Origin: Mesorhizobium shangrilense
Lineage (GTDB): Bacteria > Pseudomonadota > Alphaproteobacteria > Rhizobiales > Rhizobiaceae
Assembly: GCF_040537815.1 (NCBI RefSeq)
Contig: NZ_JBEWSZ010000001.1
Location: 2,728,001-2,792,000 of the forward strand
DNA length: 64,000 nt
Direction: 5' to 3'
Shown here: positions 45,730-55,498 of the stretch, piece after piece
Layout: every line of letters begins with the position of its first letter
Numbering within the stretch: position 1 is the stretch's first letter
The notes under the pieces: model-generated
The model's input: the letters and a program-made list of their open reading frames with translations, nothing else
Told to the model about the DNA's origin: nothing
The model's database searches: none
Made by a program: the position numbers and the translations under genes

Positions 45730-46218
45730 GTGAGCGCGTCGGTCCCCACTGGGAAGGTGTCCGACAGCCTTGAAATCAAGGCTATTCAGGCTGCCGATCT
45801 GCCAGTGCTGGCCGCACTCTATCAGCATCTCAATCCCGGCGACGTCATCGTGCCGCCGGAGCAAGCGGAAGCCATTCTTGAGCGGTTTGCAGCCTATCCC
45901 GGCAGCGTCGTGCTTGGCTGCTGGAATGATGGGGAACTCGTGGCGTCCTGCACGCTTGTGGTCATTCCCAACTTAACCAGAGGCGGGATGTCCTATGCGC
46001 TGATCGAGAACGTGGTGACGGCCGCCTCCCATCGCAAACGCGGCTTCGGCCGCGCGCTGCTTGAACGCGCGGTTTCGATTGCCTGGGAGCAGGACTGCTA
46101 CAAGGCCATGCTGCTGACCGGCTCAACAGAGCCGGCAACGCTTGCGTTCTACAGAGGCGCCGGTTTCGAGCAGAACAAGACCGGCTTCCAGATCAGGCGG
46201 CCGCCGGCCAGAGCCTGA
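45730..46218 (+). CDS. GNAT-family N-acetyltransferase
   Basis: A 162-residue acetyltransferase. The acetyl-CoA pyrophosphate-binding loop is SHRKRGFGRALLERAV (about 99-114), and the late beta-bulge ATLAFYRGAGFE is present. GTG at 45730 lies 4 bp after the aldolase stop, so it is co-transcribed with it. Substrate unknown; acetylating a toxic by-product of the aldolase pathway is one idea without direct support. A strong terminator follows. Confidence 0.82.
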   Translation: MSASVPTGKVSDSLEIKAIQAADLPVLAALYQHLNPGDVIVPPEQAEAILERFAAYPGSVVLGCWNDGELVASCTLVVIPNLTRGGMSYALIENVVTAASHRKRGFGRALLERAVSIAWEQDCYKAMLLTGSTEPATLAFYRGAGFEQNKTGFQIRRPPARA

Positions 46219-46234
46219 TATTGGCCCTCCTCGT

Positions 46235-46266
46235 AAAAGGGCCTCGCGAACGGCGAGGCCCTTTTT
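46235..46266. terminator. Bidirectional rho-independent terminator between convergent operons
   Basis: A perfect 13-bp stem, AAAAGGGCCTCGC at 46235-46247 and its complement at 46253-46265, loop GAACG. T-runs lie on the right and, read on the other strand, on the left. It serves the GNAT gene and the convergent ABC transporter operon. Confidence 0.92.
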
Positions 46267-46286
46267 GTCTTGAAACAGCCTGCGCC

Positions 46287-47339
46287 TTACTTGGCGTTCG
46301 GGTTCGGCATCCAGGCCGGCATCGCGACATCGGCATGAGCGAACTGCGGCAGCTTGGCCGACAGGTCTTCCATGTTCTTGATGTCCTTGTCGACCAGTTC
46401 CTTCTGGGTGATCAGCGTCGGCGGCACGACGACGTTGTGGCCGGGATCTTCACCGGCCAGCAGCTGCGCCAGTGCGCGGACCGAGACCTGGCCGACGACG
46501 GCCGGGTTGGTCGCGGCGGTCGCAGCCCAGGCACTGTCGGGCTCGCGCATCGCTGATATGTCGGACGTCGAGATATCGGCCGAATAGATCTTGATGCCCT
46601 TGTTCAGACCGGCTTCGTCGACAGCGATCTTCACGCCCTTGGCGAACTCGTCATAGGGGGCAAACATCACCTTGATGTCAGGGTGAGCCGACAGTACGGA
46701 GCGAGCCTGGTTGGCGACGGAATTGGCGATCGGATTGTCCAGCGTGCCGAACATCGCGACTTCCTTGATGCCCGCGTATTTCTTCTTCACATCAACCCAG
46801 GTCTCGTTGCGGCGATCGAGCGGTGCGATGCCGGCGACATAGACATAGCCGGCGTTCCAGCTCCCGCCATTGTCCTTGACCGCCTGCTCGAGCGCGAGCC
46901 GCGCAAGGTCTTTATCCGATTGTTCGATCTGCGGGATCTTGGGGTTTTCGACATTGACGTCGAAAGCCACCACCTTGATGCCGGCATCGACAGCGCGCTG
47001 GGCGGCGTCCTTCATCGATTCCGTCAGGCCGTGCTGGATGATGATGCCCTGCACGCCGAGCGCGATGGCCTGGTCGACCATGTCGGACTGAAGGGCAGCG
47101 TCCTGGCGGCTGTCGAGCACGCGCAGGTCGATACCGAGCGCCTTCGACTGTGCCTCGACGCCCGACAGATAGGCCTGGAAGAAGTCGCCGGTCGAGAGAT
47201 AGCGCACCAGCGCGATCTTGACGCCAGGCTTGTCGAACGGCGCCGGCTTGTCCGCGGCCAGCGCCGGGAACTGCATCAGCATCGTTGCGCCGGCCAACCC
47301 GAGCGCGACCTTCCCCAGAACTCTTCTTGTGATGTTCAT
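46287..47339 (-). CDS. Sugar ABC transporter substrate-binding protein
   Basis: A 350-residue periplasmic binding protein of the ribose/rhamnose (type I, Peripla_BP_4) family, with a cleavable signal peptide (cleavage after FPALAA, about residue 28). The two lobes have IALVRYLSTGDFFQAYLSGV and the hinge-near GIIIQHG segment. It is the third and last gene of the leftward operon ATPase-permease-binding protein. Divergence from mtnKA suggests methylthioribose or a 5-deoxypentose as cargo. Confidence 0.87.
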   Translation of the reverse strand: MNITRRVLGKVALGLAGATMLMQFPALAADKPAPFDKPGVKIALVRYLSTGDFFQAYLSGVEAQSKALGIDLRVLDSRQDAALQSDMVDQAIALGVQGIIIQHGLTESMKDAAQRAVDAGIKVVAFDVNVENPKIPQIEQSDKDLARLALEQAVKDNGGSWNAGYVYVAGIAPLDRRNETWVDVKKKYAGIKEVAMFGTLDNPIANSVANQARSVLSAHPDIKVMFAPYDEFAKGVKIAVDEAGLNKGIKIYSADISTSDISAMREPDSAWAATAATNPAVVGQVSVRALAQLLAGEDPGHNVVVPPTLITQKELVDKDIKNMEDLSAKLPQFAHADVAMPAWMPNPNAK

Positions 47340-47384
47340 CTTGTTTCCTCCACTGTTGAAATCAAATTCAAATCGGCAGCAATT

Positions 47385-48380
47385 CTAGCTCTTGCCCCTG
47401 CCGGAAAGGGCGAAGGTGAAGACAAGGGCGATGACCAGAACCACGCCCTTGACGAAATCCTGCGTGTAGTAAGGCGCGTTCATCATGGTCAGGCCTTGCA
47501 GCAAGATGCCGACGAACAGCGCGCCAACGGCGGTGCCGAAGGCGTTCGGCTTGGCGGCGCCAAGCACCGCGTAGCCGATGAGCGCCGCGGCGACCGCATC
47601 GAGCAGCAGATTATTACCCGAGGCGATGTCGCCGCGTCCAAGCCGGGCGGCGAGCAAAATGCCGCCGATCGAGGCAAAAACACCTGAAATAATGTAGGCC
47701 CAGATCTTGTATGCCTTGACAGGCGCGCCGGCGAGTTCGGCTGCGCGCTCGTTGCTGCCGACGGCGTACATCATGCGGCCGAAGCGGGTGTATTCGAGGA
47801 AGAACCAGATCAGCACGGCCAGCACGAGCAGCACGACGACCGATACCGGAATAAGGTTCGGGATGAAGAAATCGAAGCGGTGGCGGCCAAGCGCCAGGAA
47901 GGCGTCGGAGAATTTGCCGTTGGCGACCGAACCATCGGGCATGGTCATGCCGGTGGCGATCGAGCGGCCCTCGGTCGGGATGCGCTGCAGGCCTACAAGC
48001 AGGAACATCATGCCGAGCGTCGCCAGCAGATCGGGCACGCGCATATAGACGATGAGCCAGCCATTGATGAGGCCGACAACGGCGCCGATCAGCAGGCAGA
48101 CGACGACCGCGACAACGGCGTTCTGCTCCAGCACCACCATGACATAGGCCGCCGCCATCATGGCGGAGGTGGCGACAGAACCAATCGAGAGGTCGAAGCC
48201 GCCGACGACCAGCGTGGCGGTGACGCCGAGCGCCAGCACGCCGGTGATGGCGACCGACTGGAAGATGAAGACGGCACTTTGCGGCGAAACGAAACCGTCG
48301 GCGGCGATCGCGAAATAGGCGACGAGGCCGAACAGCAGGACGAGGAACCCATAACGGATGGCGTAGTCGCGCAGCGTCAT
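47385..48380 (-). CDS. Sugar ABC transporter permease (RbsC-like)
   Basis: A 331-residue permease with about eight to ten membrane helices and the family EAA-like region VGSNERAAELAGAPVKAYKIWAYIISG. Only one permease gene is present, as in the ribose transporter, so it would homodimerise. It lies 45 bp upstream of the binding-protein gene. Confidence 0.88.
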   Translation of the reverse strand: MTLRDYAIRYGFLVLLFGLVAYFAIAADGFVSPQSAVFIFQSVAITGVLALGVTATLVVGGFDLSIGSVATSAMMAAAYVMVVLEQNAVVAVVVCLLIGAVVGLINGWLIVYMRVPDLLATLGMMFLLVGLQRIPTEGRSIATGMTMPDGSVANGKFSDAFLALGRHRFDFFIPNLIPVSVVVLLVLAVLIWFFLEYTRFGRMMYAVGSNERAAELAGAPVKAYKIWAYIISGVFASIGGILLAARLGRGDIASGNNLLLDAVAAALIGYAVLGAAKPNAFGTAVGALFVGILLQGLTMMNAPYYTQDFVKGVVLVIALVFTFALSGRGKS

Positions 48381-48462
48381 TCAGCGCTCCCGCGCGCCGC
48401 TGCCGTCTTTACCCAACTCGAACCCATGGTCTCTCCATTCCAATTCCCATTCATCGCCACAC

Positions 48463-49974
48463 TCAGGCGGCGCTGTGCAGTGGCCCGCCGGCAACCTCGG
48501 CCAGCAGGCGATCGAGATCGACATCGGCATTGCGATGCTCGCCGACGATCGTTTGCTCCGACATCACCAGGATGCGGTCGGCCGTCTCCAGCGCTTCATC
48601 GAGTTCGGTGACGAACAACAGCGTCGCGCGGCCATTGGCGCTTGCCCTGAGCTTGGCAGCGATATCGCGCCGGGCCGAGATATCGACGCCTTGAAACGGC
48701 TCGTCGAGGATGAACAGCGCAGCATTCTGCGCCATCCAGCGGGCGACCATCACCTTTTGCTGGTTGCCGCCGGACAGTGCCGACAGCTCGTCCTTCTCGG
48801 AGCGGCAGACGATGCCGAGTTCCTCGATCTGCCGGCGTGCGGTGGCGCGTTCGAGCCGACGCTTGAGAACGCTGAGGTTCGACATGCGCTTCAGGAACGG
48901 CAGGCTGACATTGCGCTCGATGTTGAAGCCGCCGACGATGCCGCTGGTCGCTCGATCCTTGGCGACGAGGAAAACACCGGCGGCGATCGCGTCGCCGGCA
49001 GATCGCGGCGCGTAGGGCTTGCCGTTCATCGTCATGGTCCCGGCGAGCGGCCTTCGCACGCCAAACAGCGTCTCGGCGAGCGCCGTCTTGCCGACGCCGA
49101 CGAGACCGGTGATGGCAACGACCTCGCCGTCACCGAGCGTCAAGGAAATCGGCCGGGCGCCCTGTGCGATACGCAAGCCCTCGATCGCCAGGACCGCCCT
49201 GGCCGAATCCCTGACGACGATCTGGTCGAGATGGATCTTGCGGCCGAGCATGGCATTGACCGCGCCTTCATAGTCGAGCGGCCTGGAGTCGAAGACGCCC
49301 GATATGATCCCGTCGCGCATGGAGACAATACGGTCGGCAAGCCGCCTGATATCCGACATGCGGTGCGAGATGTAGAGGATCGTCACGCCTTGCTCGCGCA
49401 ACCGGTCGACCAGCGCGAACAGCCGATCGGCTTCAGCACTTGAGAGCGACGAGGTCGGCTCGTCCAGGATCAGCACTTTCGGTTGATGCGCAAGCGCGCG
49501 AGCGATCGCCACCATCTGGCGATCAGCCAGCGAAAGAGCGCTGACGCGGGCCTTGAGGTCGATGGCCAGACCCATGCGGTCGGCAACAGCCTTGGCCTCG
49601 CGGCGTACACGAGCCGGATTGAACAGGAACGATGCGCCGCTGCCGCTCAGCCGGTCCAGCGTCAGATTGGTTGCCACGTCGAGGTCGGCGACGACGCCGT
49701 CATTGATATTCTGGTGCACGGTGACGACGCCGGCGCGGATCGCCTCGGCCGGCGTGTTCGGCGCGAAGTCCTGCCCGGCGAGAGCCATGGCGCCGCCGCC
49801 GCGTTCGTAGACGCCACTGATGATCTTGACGAGGGTGGATTTGCCGGCGCCGTTGGCGCCCATCAGCACGGTCACTTCACCGGCATGCAGCTCCAGCGAG
49901 ACGCCACCAAGCACCTCGTTGCGGCCAAAGGATTTCCTCAGTCCCTCTACGCGGAACACGGCATTGCCGACCAT
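48463..49974 (-). CDS. Sugar ABC transporter ATP-binding protein (RbsA/MglA-like, tandem ATPase)
   Basis: A 503-residue protein with two ATPase halves. The first has Walker A GANGAGKST and Walker B LILDEPTSSL. The second has a degenerate P-loop (GLVGVGKTA), signature LSGGNQQKVMVARW and FILDEPFQGVD. This asymmetry is normal for RbsA/MglA. The ATG at 49974 has GGAGG 6 bases upstream, which decides the start over an upstream in-frame ATG. It is the first gene of the operon, 37 bp from the palindrome it shares with mtnK. Confidence 0.9.
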   Translation of the reverse strand: MVGNAVFRVEGLRKSFGRNEVLGGVSLELHAGEVTVLMGANGAGKSTLVKIISGVYERGGGAMALAGQDFAPNTPAEAIRAGVVTVHQNINDGVVADLDVATNLTLDRLSGSGASFLFNPARVRREAKAVADRMGLAIDLKARVSALSLADRQMVAIARALAHQPKVLILDEPTSSLSSAEADRLFALVDRLREQGVTILYISHRMSDIRRLADRIVSMRDGIISGVFDSRPLDYEGAVNAMLGRKIHLDQIVVRDSARAVLAIEGLRIAQGARPISLTLGDGEVVAITGLVGVGKTALAETLFGVRRPLAGTMTMNGKPYAPRSAGDAIAAGVFLVAKDRATSGIVGGFNIERNVSLPFLKRMSNLSVLKRRLERATARRQIEELGIVCRSEKDELSALSGGNQQKVMVARWMAQNAALFILDEPFQGVDISARRDIAAKLRASANGRATLLFVTELDEALETADRILVMSEQTIVGEHRNADVDLDRLLAEVAGGPLHSAA

Positions 49975-50010
49975 GCGTTCCTCCCTGACCACGACGCTAT
50001 GGTCAATATC

Positions 50011-50039
50011 GGCAATTGTCAACACGATTGACAATTGCC
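50011..50039. promoter_or_regulatory. Operator palindrome between the sugar transporter operon and mtnKA
   Basis: A perfect inverted repeat with 12-bp arms GGCAATTGTCAA (50011-50022) and TTGACAATTGCC (50028-50039), spacer CACGA. The arms include TTGACA in each direction, so the site can overlap -35 boxes of both divergent promoters. The SorC regulator at 42628 is the nearest candidate binder, but SorC, GntR or LacI proteins would all fit the shape. Confidence 0.8.
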
Positions 50040-50109
50040 AGACAGCTTCCTAGCTTGGCCCCGCTGCCATGCCTCCGTTATGTTCGGAGCGCATACGCTA
50101 GGGATGACG

Positions 50110-51381
50110 ATGACGCAGAAACTGCCGTTCGAAGCACTATCGATCGAGACGCTCTCGACCCGCCTTGGCGACAACGAGGCGCTGCGCGCGCGGATCGGCA
50201 AGGACACGACACGTTGGAAGGTCCGCGAGGTCGGCGACGGCAATCTGAACCTGGTCTTCATCGTCGAAGGCGCCAGCGGTGCCGCCGTGGTCAAGCAGGC
50301 ATTGCCCTATGTCCGCCTCGTCGGCGACAGCTGGCCGCTGCCCTTGAAGCGCTCGTTCTTCGAATATCACGCGCTGACCAGGCAAGAGGCGCGCGCGCCG
50401 GGCTCCGTGCCGGCGATCTACTATTTCGACGAGATCCAGGCGCTGATCATCATGGAATATCTGTCGCCGCACATCATCCTGCGGCGGGCATTGATCGAAG
50501 GCCGGCAGCTTCCGAACATTGCCGGGGATATCGGCCTGTTCATGGCCCGCACGCTGTTTCGCGGTTCCGACCTGCACATGGCGGCCAAGGACCGCAAGGC
50601 CGACCTGGCGCTCTTCGCCGACAATGTCGAGCTCTGCGACATCACCGAGAACCTTGTGTTCTCCGACCCCTACTTCGACGCAAAAATGAACCGGCATACG
50701 TCACCCCAACTCGACGCCCTGGTTGCCGAACTGCGTGCTGATCGCGACCTCAAGGTGGAGGCGCAGCGGCTGAAGCACATCTTCGCCGCCAATGCCGAAA
50801 CGCTGTTGCATGGCGACCTGCATTCCGGCTCGATCATGGTCACCGACAAGGAAACCCGGATGATCGATCCGGAGTTCGCCTTCTACGGCCCGATGGCCTT
50901 CGATGTCGGCATGCTGCTCGCCAATTTCTGGATGTCGTTCTTCTCGCAGCGCGGGCATGAGCAGAAGGGCAAGCGCGATGCCATGCGCGCCTATCTGCTC
51001 GATGTCATCGTTGAGACATGGGCGGTGTTCCGAACCGAGTTCTCGCGTCTGTGGCGCACCGAGCGCACCGGCATGCTCTACCAGAAGAGCCTGTTCGAGG
51101 ACCAGGGCGACAGGTTGGGCGCCGAGCAGGCACTCGACCATGTCCTGCATCAGATCTGGACCGACCTGCTCGGCTTTGCCGGCATAGAGGTGCACAGGCG
51201 CATCCTCGGCCTCGCCCACAATGCCGATTTCGAAACCATTGCCGACGAGGATTTGCGCGCCAGTTGCGAGGCTAAGGCGCTGAAATTCGGCCGTCACATC
51301 GCCGTCAACCGGCGCCAGATCCACAGCATCGACGAGGTCAACACTCTGGCCGAACTGATCGAACAGGAGAACGGAATTTGA
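50110..51381 (+). CDS. mtnK: S-methyl-5-thioribose kinase
   Basis: A 423-residue kinase of the aminoglycoside-phosphotransferase-like fold. The catalytic loop H234-G-D236 ([11 protein letters not shown]) and the metal-binding D253-P-E255 ([10 protein letters not shown]) are intact, and DGNLNLVF in the N-lobe matches MtnK. It phosphorylates 5-methylthioribose, or 5-deoxyribose in some organisms, at C1. The ATG at 50110 (AGGG 6 bases upstream) was preferred to the ATG at 50104. It overlaps mtnA. It is divergent from the sugar ABC operon across the 50011 palindrome. Confidence 0.9.
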   Translation: MTQKLPFEALSIETLSTRLGDNEALRARIGKDTTRWKVREVGDGNLNLVFIVEGASGAAVVKQALPYVRLVGDSWPLPLKRSFFEYHALTRQEARAPGSVPAIYYFDEIQALIIMEYLSPHIILRRALIEGRQLPNIAGDIGLFMARTLFRGSDLHMAAKDRKADLALFADNVELCDITENLVFSDPYFDAKMNRHTSPQLDALVAELRADRDLKVEAQRLKHIFAANAETLLHGDLHSGSIMVTDKETRMIDPEFAFYGPMAFDVGMLLANFWMSFFSQRGHEQKGKRDAMRAYLLDVIVETWAVFRTEFSRLWRTERTGMLYQKSLFEDQGDRLGAEQALDHVLHQIWTDLLGFAGIEVHRRILGLAHNADFETIADEDLRASCEAKALKFGRHIAVNRRQIHSIDEVNTLAELIEQENGI

Positions 51382-52472
51382 ACGTCGGCGACCGCCATTT
51401 TCGAACCATCTGGCTGAGCGACGACGGGCGTTCGGTTGAGATCATCGACCAGCGCTGGCTGCCGCATGATTTCCGCATCGAGACGATCGGCACCGTTGCC
51501 GGCATCGCCACCGCCATTCGCGACATGTGGGTGCGCGGCGCGCCGCTGATTGGCGTCACCGCCGCCTATGGCGTCGCCATGCAGATGGCTGACGATCCGT
51601 CGGACGAAGCGCTCGATGCGGCATGGGAAACACTGCACGAGACGCGCCCGACCGCGATCAATCTGCGCTGGGCACTCGACGAGATGCGGCGTTTCCTCAA
51701 ACCTCTTGCTCCTTCGCAGCGCGCGGAAGCGGCTTACAAGCGTGCGGCCGAGATCGCCGACGAGGATGTCGGACTCAACCGCGCCATCGGCGAGAATGGT
51801 CTCGCCATCATCAAGGCCATCGCCGCGCGCAAGCAGCCGGGCGAGACGGTCAACATCCTCACCCACTGCAATGCCGGCTGGCTGGCGACCGTCGACTACG
51901 GCACGGCCACATCGCCGATCTATCTCGCTGTCGAAGCAGGCATACCCGTCCACGTCTATGTCGACGAAACGCGCCCGCGCAACCAGGGTGCCCAGCTGAC
52001 CGCCTGGGAGATGGCGGGACACGGCGTGCCGCACACGCTGATCGTCGACAATGCCGGCGGCCATCTGATGCAGCGCGGCGCAATCGACATGGTCATCGTC
52101 GGCACCGACCGCACCACCGCCGATGGCGATGTCTGCAACAAGATCGGTACCTACCTCAAGGCACTCGCCGCCGCCGACAATGGCGTGCCGTTCTATGTCG
52201 CCCTACCCTCGCCGACCATCGACTGGACCGTGCATGACGGGCTGACCGAGATCCCGATCGAGCAACGCTCGGCCGACGAGGTGTCGCTGGTCTGGGGCAA
52301 GACGGTCAGCGGCGAGATCGCCCAGGTGCGCATATCGCCGGAGACGACGCCCGCGGCAAACCCGGCCTTCGACGTGACACCGGCGCGGCTGGTCACCGGG
52401 CTGATCACCGAACGCGGCGTGGCGAAGGCCTCACGCGAGGGGTTGAAAGCGATGTTCCCAGAGCGCGGATAA
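51378..52472 (+). CDS. mtnA: S-methyl-5-thioribose-1-phosphate isomerase
   Basis: A 364-residue aldose-ketose isomerase of the eIF2B-like family. The catalytic pair is C164 ([10 protein letters not shown]) and D244 ([18 protein letters not shown]); [17 protein letters not shown] is also conserved. It converts methylthioribose 1-phosphate to methylthioribulose 1-phosphate. It starts with TTG at 51378, overlapping the mtnK stop by 4 bp, with GGAGAACGG upstream. The dehydratase mtnB and the rest of the aerobic methionine salvage pathway are absent here. Confidence 0.9.
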   Translation: MNVGDRHFRTIWLSDDGRSVEIIDQRWLPHDFRIETIGTVAGIATAIRDMWVRGAPLIGVTAAYGVAMQMADDPSDEALDAAWETLHETRPTAINLRWALDEMRRFLKPLAPSQRAEAAYKRAAEIADEDVGLNRAIGENGLAIIKAIAARKQPGETVNILTHCNAGWLATVDYGTATSPIYLAVEAGIPVHVYVDETRPRNQGAQLTAWEMAGHGVPHTLIVDNAGGHLMQRGAIDMVIVGTDRTTADGDVCNKIGTYLKALAAADNGVPFYVALPSPTIDWTVHDGLTEIPIEQRSADEVSLVWGKTVSGEIAQVRISPETTPAANPAFDVTPARLVTGLITERGVAKASREGLKAMFPERG

Positions 52473-52483
52473 TCTCTGCCCTC

Positions 52484-52617
52484 GAGGGGGAGATGGCCGC
52501 GAAGCGGTCAGAGCGGGTCGTCTCACATAGATCGCCGAGTTCGCTTTTCGCTACAGAAGGACGTTGGCGCGTCACGCGGAGCGACCCCCTCTGTCGCCTT
52601 GGCGACATCTCCCCCTC
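52484..52617. repeat. Intergenic palindromic element (RIME-like), copy 3
   Basis: Arms GAGGGGGAGATG at 52484-52495 and CATCTCCCCCTC at 52606-52617 are perfect. An inner GTCGCCTTGGCGAC hairpin (about 52593-52606) matches the style of copy 2. It follows mtnA by 11 bp and could terminate it. The rest of the gap up to the riboswitch (52618-52685) shows nothing else. Confidence 0.7.
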
Positions 52618-52685
52618 AAGGAGGGAGATCAACAGCGGCAGCAGTTGACAGCGCCGCCCTGCCCTTCCATACAAACCACGTTAAT

Positions 52686-53377
<692 letters not shown>

Positions 53378-53385
53378 CCAGCTGC

Positions 53386-53411
53386 CGCCGGGTGGGGAAA
53401 CCCACCCGGCG
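53386..53411. terminator. Hairpin between convergent ribH and autotransporter genes
   Basis: An 11-bp perfect stem (CGCCGGGTGGG / CCCACCCGGCG) with a GAAA tetraloop. It lies between the ribH stop and the autotransporter stop. U-tracts are poor on both sides. A shortened copy is at 55465-55484, so it is part of the duplicated unit. Confidence 0.6.
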
Positions 53412-53422
53412 CTTCGTTCGGC

Positions 53423-55342
53423 CTACAGCTTCAAGTCGAAATTGATCTTGAAGGCGTGTGACTGGGTATCCTTGGCGATCTGGCCGGAATAGGCAGCGCC
53501 GAGCGTTGCGTTGGACGACAGGGAGACATCGAAACCGGCTTCCAGCGCCAACGCGTCACGGGCAATCGGCACACCGGCGCTGGCGAAGGAGGCTCCACTG
53601 CCGAAGGCAAGCGTGGTGGTCGGCTGAACATCGCCGTAGGCGTGCTGCCAGCCCAGCATGCCATGCAAAGCGGTCATGCCGGTCCCGAACCGGGTCGATG
53701 CGCGCAGGCCCAGGGTCGAGAACGTGTTTTCGCTCGACGCACCCTGGCTGGTCAGGGCCGATGTGGTGCCGCCGGTTTCGGCAAAGCCATCCGCGCTGGC
53801 ATGCACATAGGCCAGGTTGGCAAAGGGCTCGAAGGCGCCCAGGCTCGTGTCAAACCGGTATGCCAGTTCGCTGAAAGCCTGCGCCGTCTCGGCTCTGTAG
53901 CCCGCCGACAGCTGTTCGCTGAAGGCAGGAAACACGACGTCGCGCTTGGTGCCGATATCGTGCCAGCCATAGATGGCGCCAGCCCTGAAGCCGAGCGCGC
54001 CCATTTGCGTGCCCGCATAGACGCCGAGATCGTAATTGTCGCTGGTGCCCGACGAAGCGCGGTCGGAAACGTCGAAATTCGTGCGGCTGTAACCGCCGAG
54101 CACGCCGACCCGCCAGTCGCCGACCGGAATGTCCGCGCCGCCGACGAAGCCCGCGGTCGTGCGGTTGAAATCGGTGGCGTAGCCCGAGCCCTTGATGTCG
54201 CCAGTCATGGCCAGCGCTTCGCTCCAAATCACGATGCCGCCTGCGGTGGCGGGCGCGGCGTGCACGCCGGTGGCATCGATGGCAGCGGTGGTCATGGACA
54301 CGTCGTCGGCATCGAAGGCCGAGCGGAGCCGACGGTTTGCCGAATCCCGGGCGAAACGGCTGTCATCGACGAGCGCGCCGAGGACGTCGGCATGAACTTC
54401 GCCGGAAAGCGCGTTTCCGTAGGGGCGCAGATAGCGGTAGAAGCCTACTGCCTCCACGGACGGGTCGCTCTCCAGCGCTTCCCGGTTGAGGATGTACATC
54501 GACCAGCCATCCTTGGTCTGGTTGAAGGAAAGCCCTTCGACTTCCTGCTCGCCCGCAATCTTCAAATTGCCGAGGATCTCGACTTCGCCGGTCTTGAGAT
54601 TGGCGCGATAAATCGTCTTCTCGTCATTGTCGGTCGAGAAATACATCCAGCCGTCGAGGAGTTTGCCGCCCTGCGCCTGGTCGATGGTATGCGACAGCGG
54701 GATGTATTCCTTGAAGCTCCAGTCCGACAGATTGTAAACGGCGATTTCCGTCGCGTTCTCATAGGCCATGCCATAGCCGAGGCCGTTCTTGGCATCGACG
54801 GCGACCCAGCTGGCGATGTCATGGGTGCCATTGGGCGGATTGAGCGAAAAGGCCTGGCCGGTAAAGCTCATATCGCTCGCGCGATAGACCGCGAAAACCG
54901 GGTGGTCATATTTGCCTCCGGTGATCGGGTCGCGCTTGCTCGTGTCCAGCGAAATGTAGAGGAGCCCGTCGGCATAGTCGATGTCGCCAATATGGTTCAG
55001 CCCCAGGCTGGAGAATTCAGACGGAAGCTGGAGAGCGAGCGGGATGGCCGGCGAGACAGTCAATGACGGGTTGTAGTTCTTGTCGGTGCGCTCGAGGATA
55101 TTGGTGCCGGAAAAGTACCAGTTCGTTCCATCCGTCGTCACGCCCTGCTGCTTGGAGGTTATCGCGTCGCCGGTAAAGGTCGTCTTTTCGACCATGATCC
55201 AGGGCTCGACGGCAAGCGCCGGGATCGATGTCATGGCGAGGGTGCCGGACACGAGGATGCAGGATGTTATGGTTTTCGGGAGGCCAGCCATGGCCGCCCC
55301 CTTCAGGGCGGCTTTGCTCGCGCGATCAATGATTGAAGACAT
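53423..55342 (-). CDS. Autotransporter with beta-barrel domain, copy A
   Basis: A 639-residue type V secretion protein. A long signal region ends near TSIPALA (about 45). The passenger (about 46-340) is rich in short beta-strands with aromatic repeats (HIGDIDYADGLLYISLD, LLDGWMYFSTDNDEKTIYRA), probably a beta-propeller. The outer-membrane barrel spans about 375-639 and ends in the beta-strand FKINFDLKL. The passenger function is unknown. The start at 55342 was chosen because the signal-like sequence begins there; the frame stays open further upstream. It is a tandem paralogue of the next gene. Confidence 0.85.
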   Translation of the reverse strand: MSSIIDRASKAALKGAAMAGLPKTITSCILVSGTLAMTSIPALAVEPWIMVEKTTFTGDAITSKQQGVTTDGTNWYFSGTNILERTDKNYNPSLTVSPAIPLALQLPSEFSSLGLNHIGDIDYADGLLYISLDTSKRDPITGGKYDHPVFAVYRASDMSFTGQAFSLNPPNGTHDIASWVAVDAKNGLGYGMAYENATEIAVYNLSDWSFKEYIPLSHTIDQAQGGKLLDGWMYFSTDNDEKTIYRANLKTGEVEILGNLKIAGEQEVEGLSFNQTKDGWSMYILNREALESDPSVEAVGFYRYLRPYGNALSGEVHADVLGALVDDSRFARDSANRRLRSAFDADDVSMTTAAIDATGVHAAPATAGGIVIWSEALAMTGDIKGSGYATDFNRTTAGFVGGADIPVGDWRVGVLGGYSRTNFDVSDRASSGTSDNYDLGVYAGTQMGALGFRAGAIYGWHDIGTKRDVVFPAFSEQLSAGYRAETAQAFSELAYRFDTSLGAFEPFANLAYVHASADGFAETGGTTSALTSQGASSENTFSTLGLRASTRFGTGMTALHGMLGWQHAYGDVQPTTTLAFGSGASFASAGVPIARDALALEAGFDVSLSSNATLGAAYSGQIAKDTQSHAFKINFDLKL

Positions 55343-55464
55343 TCTGTTGTGTTCCTGTTGGCAGGCTGTGATCGATTGTTCGGCGCGCACGACATCGACC
55401 AACGACAGCGGCGCCGTCGGCGATGGCAGGTCCGAGATTTTTGCTTCTTCGGGTGTTATTTACG

Positions 55465-55484
55465 CGGGTGGGGAAACCCACCCG
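55465..55484. terminator. Hairpin after the second autotransporter gene
   Basis: An 8-bp stem (CGGGTGGG / CCCACCCG) with a GAAA loop, the counterpart of 53386-53411. It lies 14 bp after the stop of copy B and just upstream of the leader of copy A. Confidence 0.55.
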
Positions 55485-55498
55485 GCGTTTCGTTTGGC

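Noticed and set aside
52405..52674. Small leftward frame spanning the end of mtnA
   Set aside because: It lies largely in the palindromic element, which explains the open frame.
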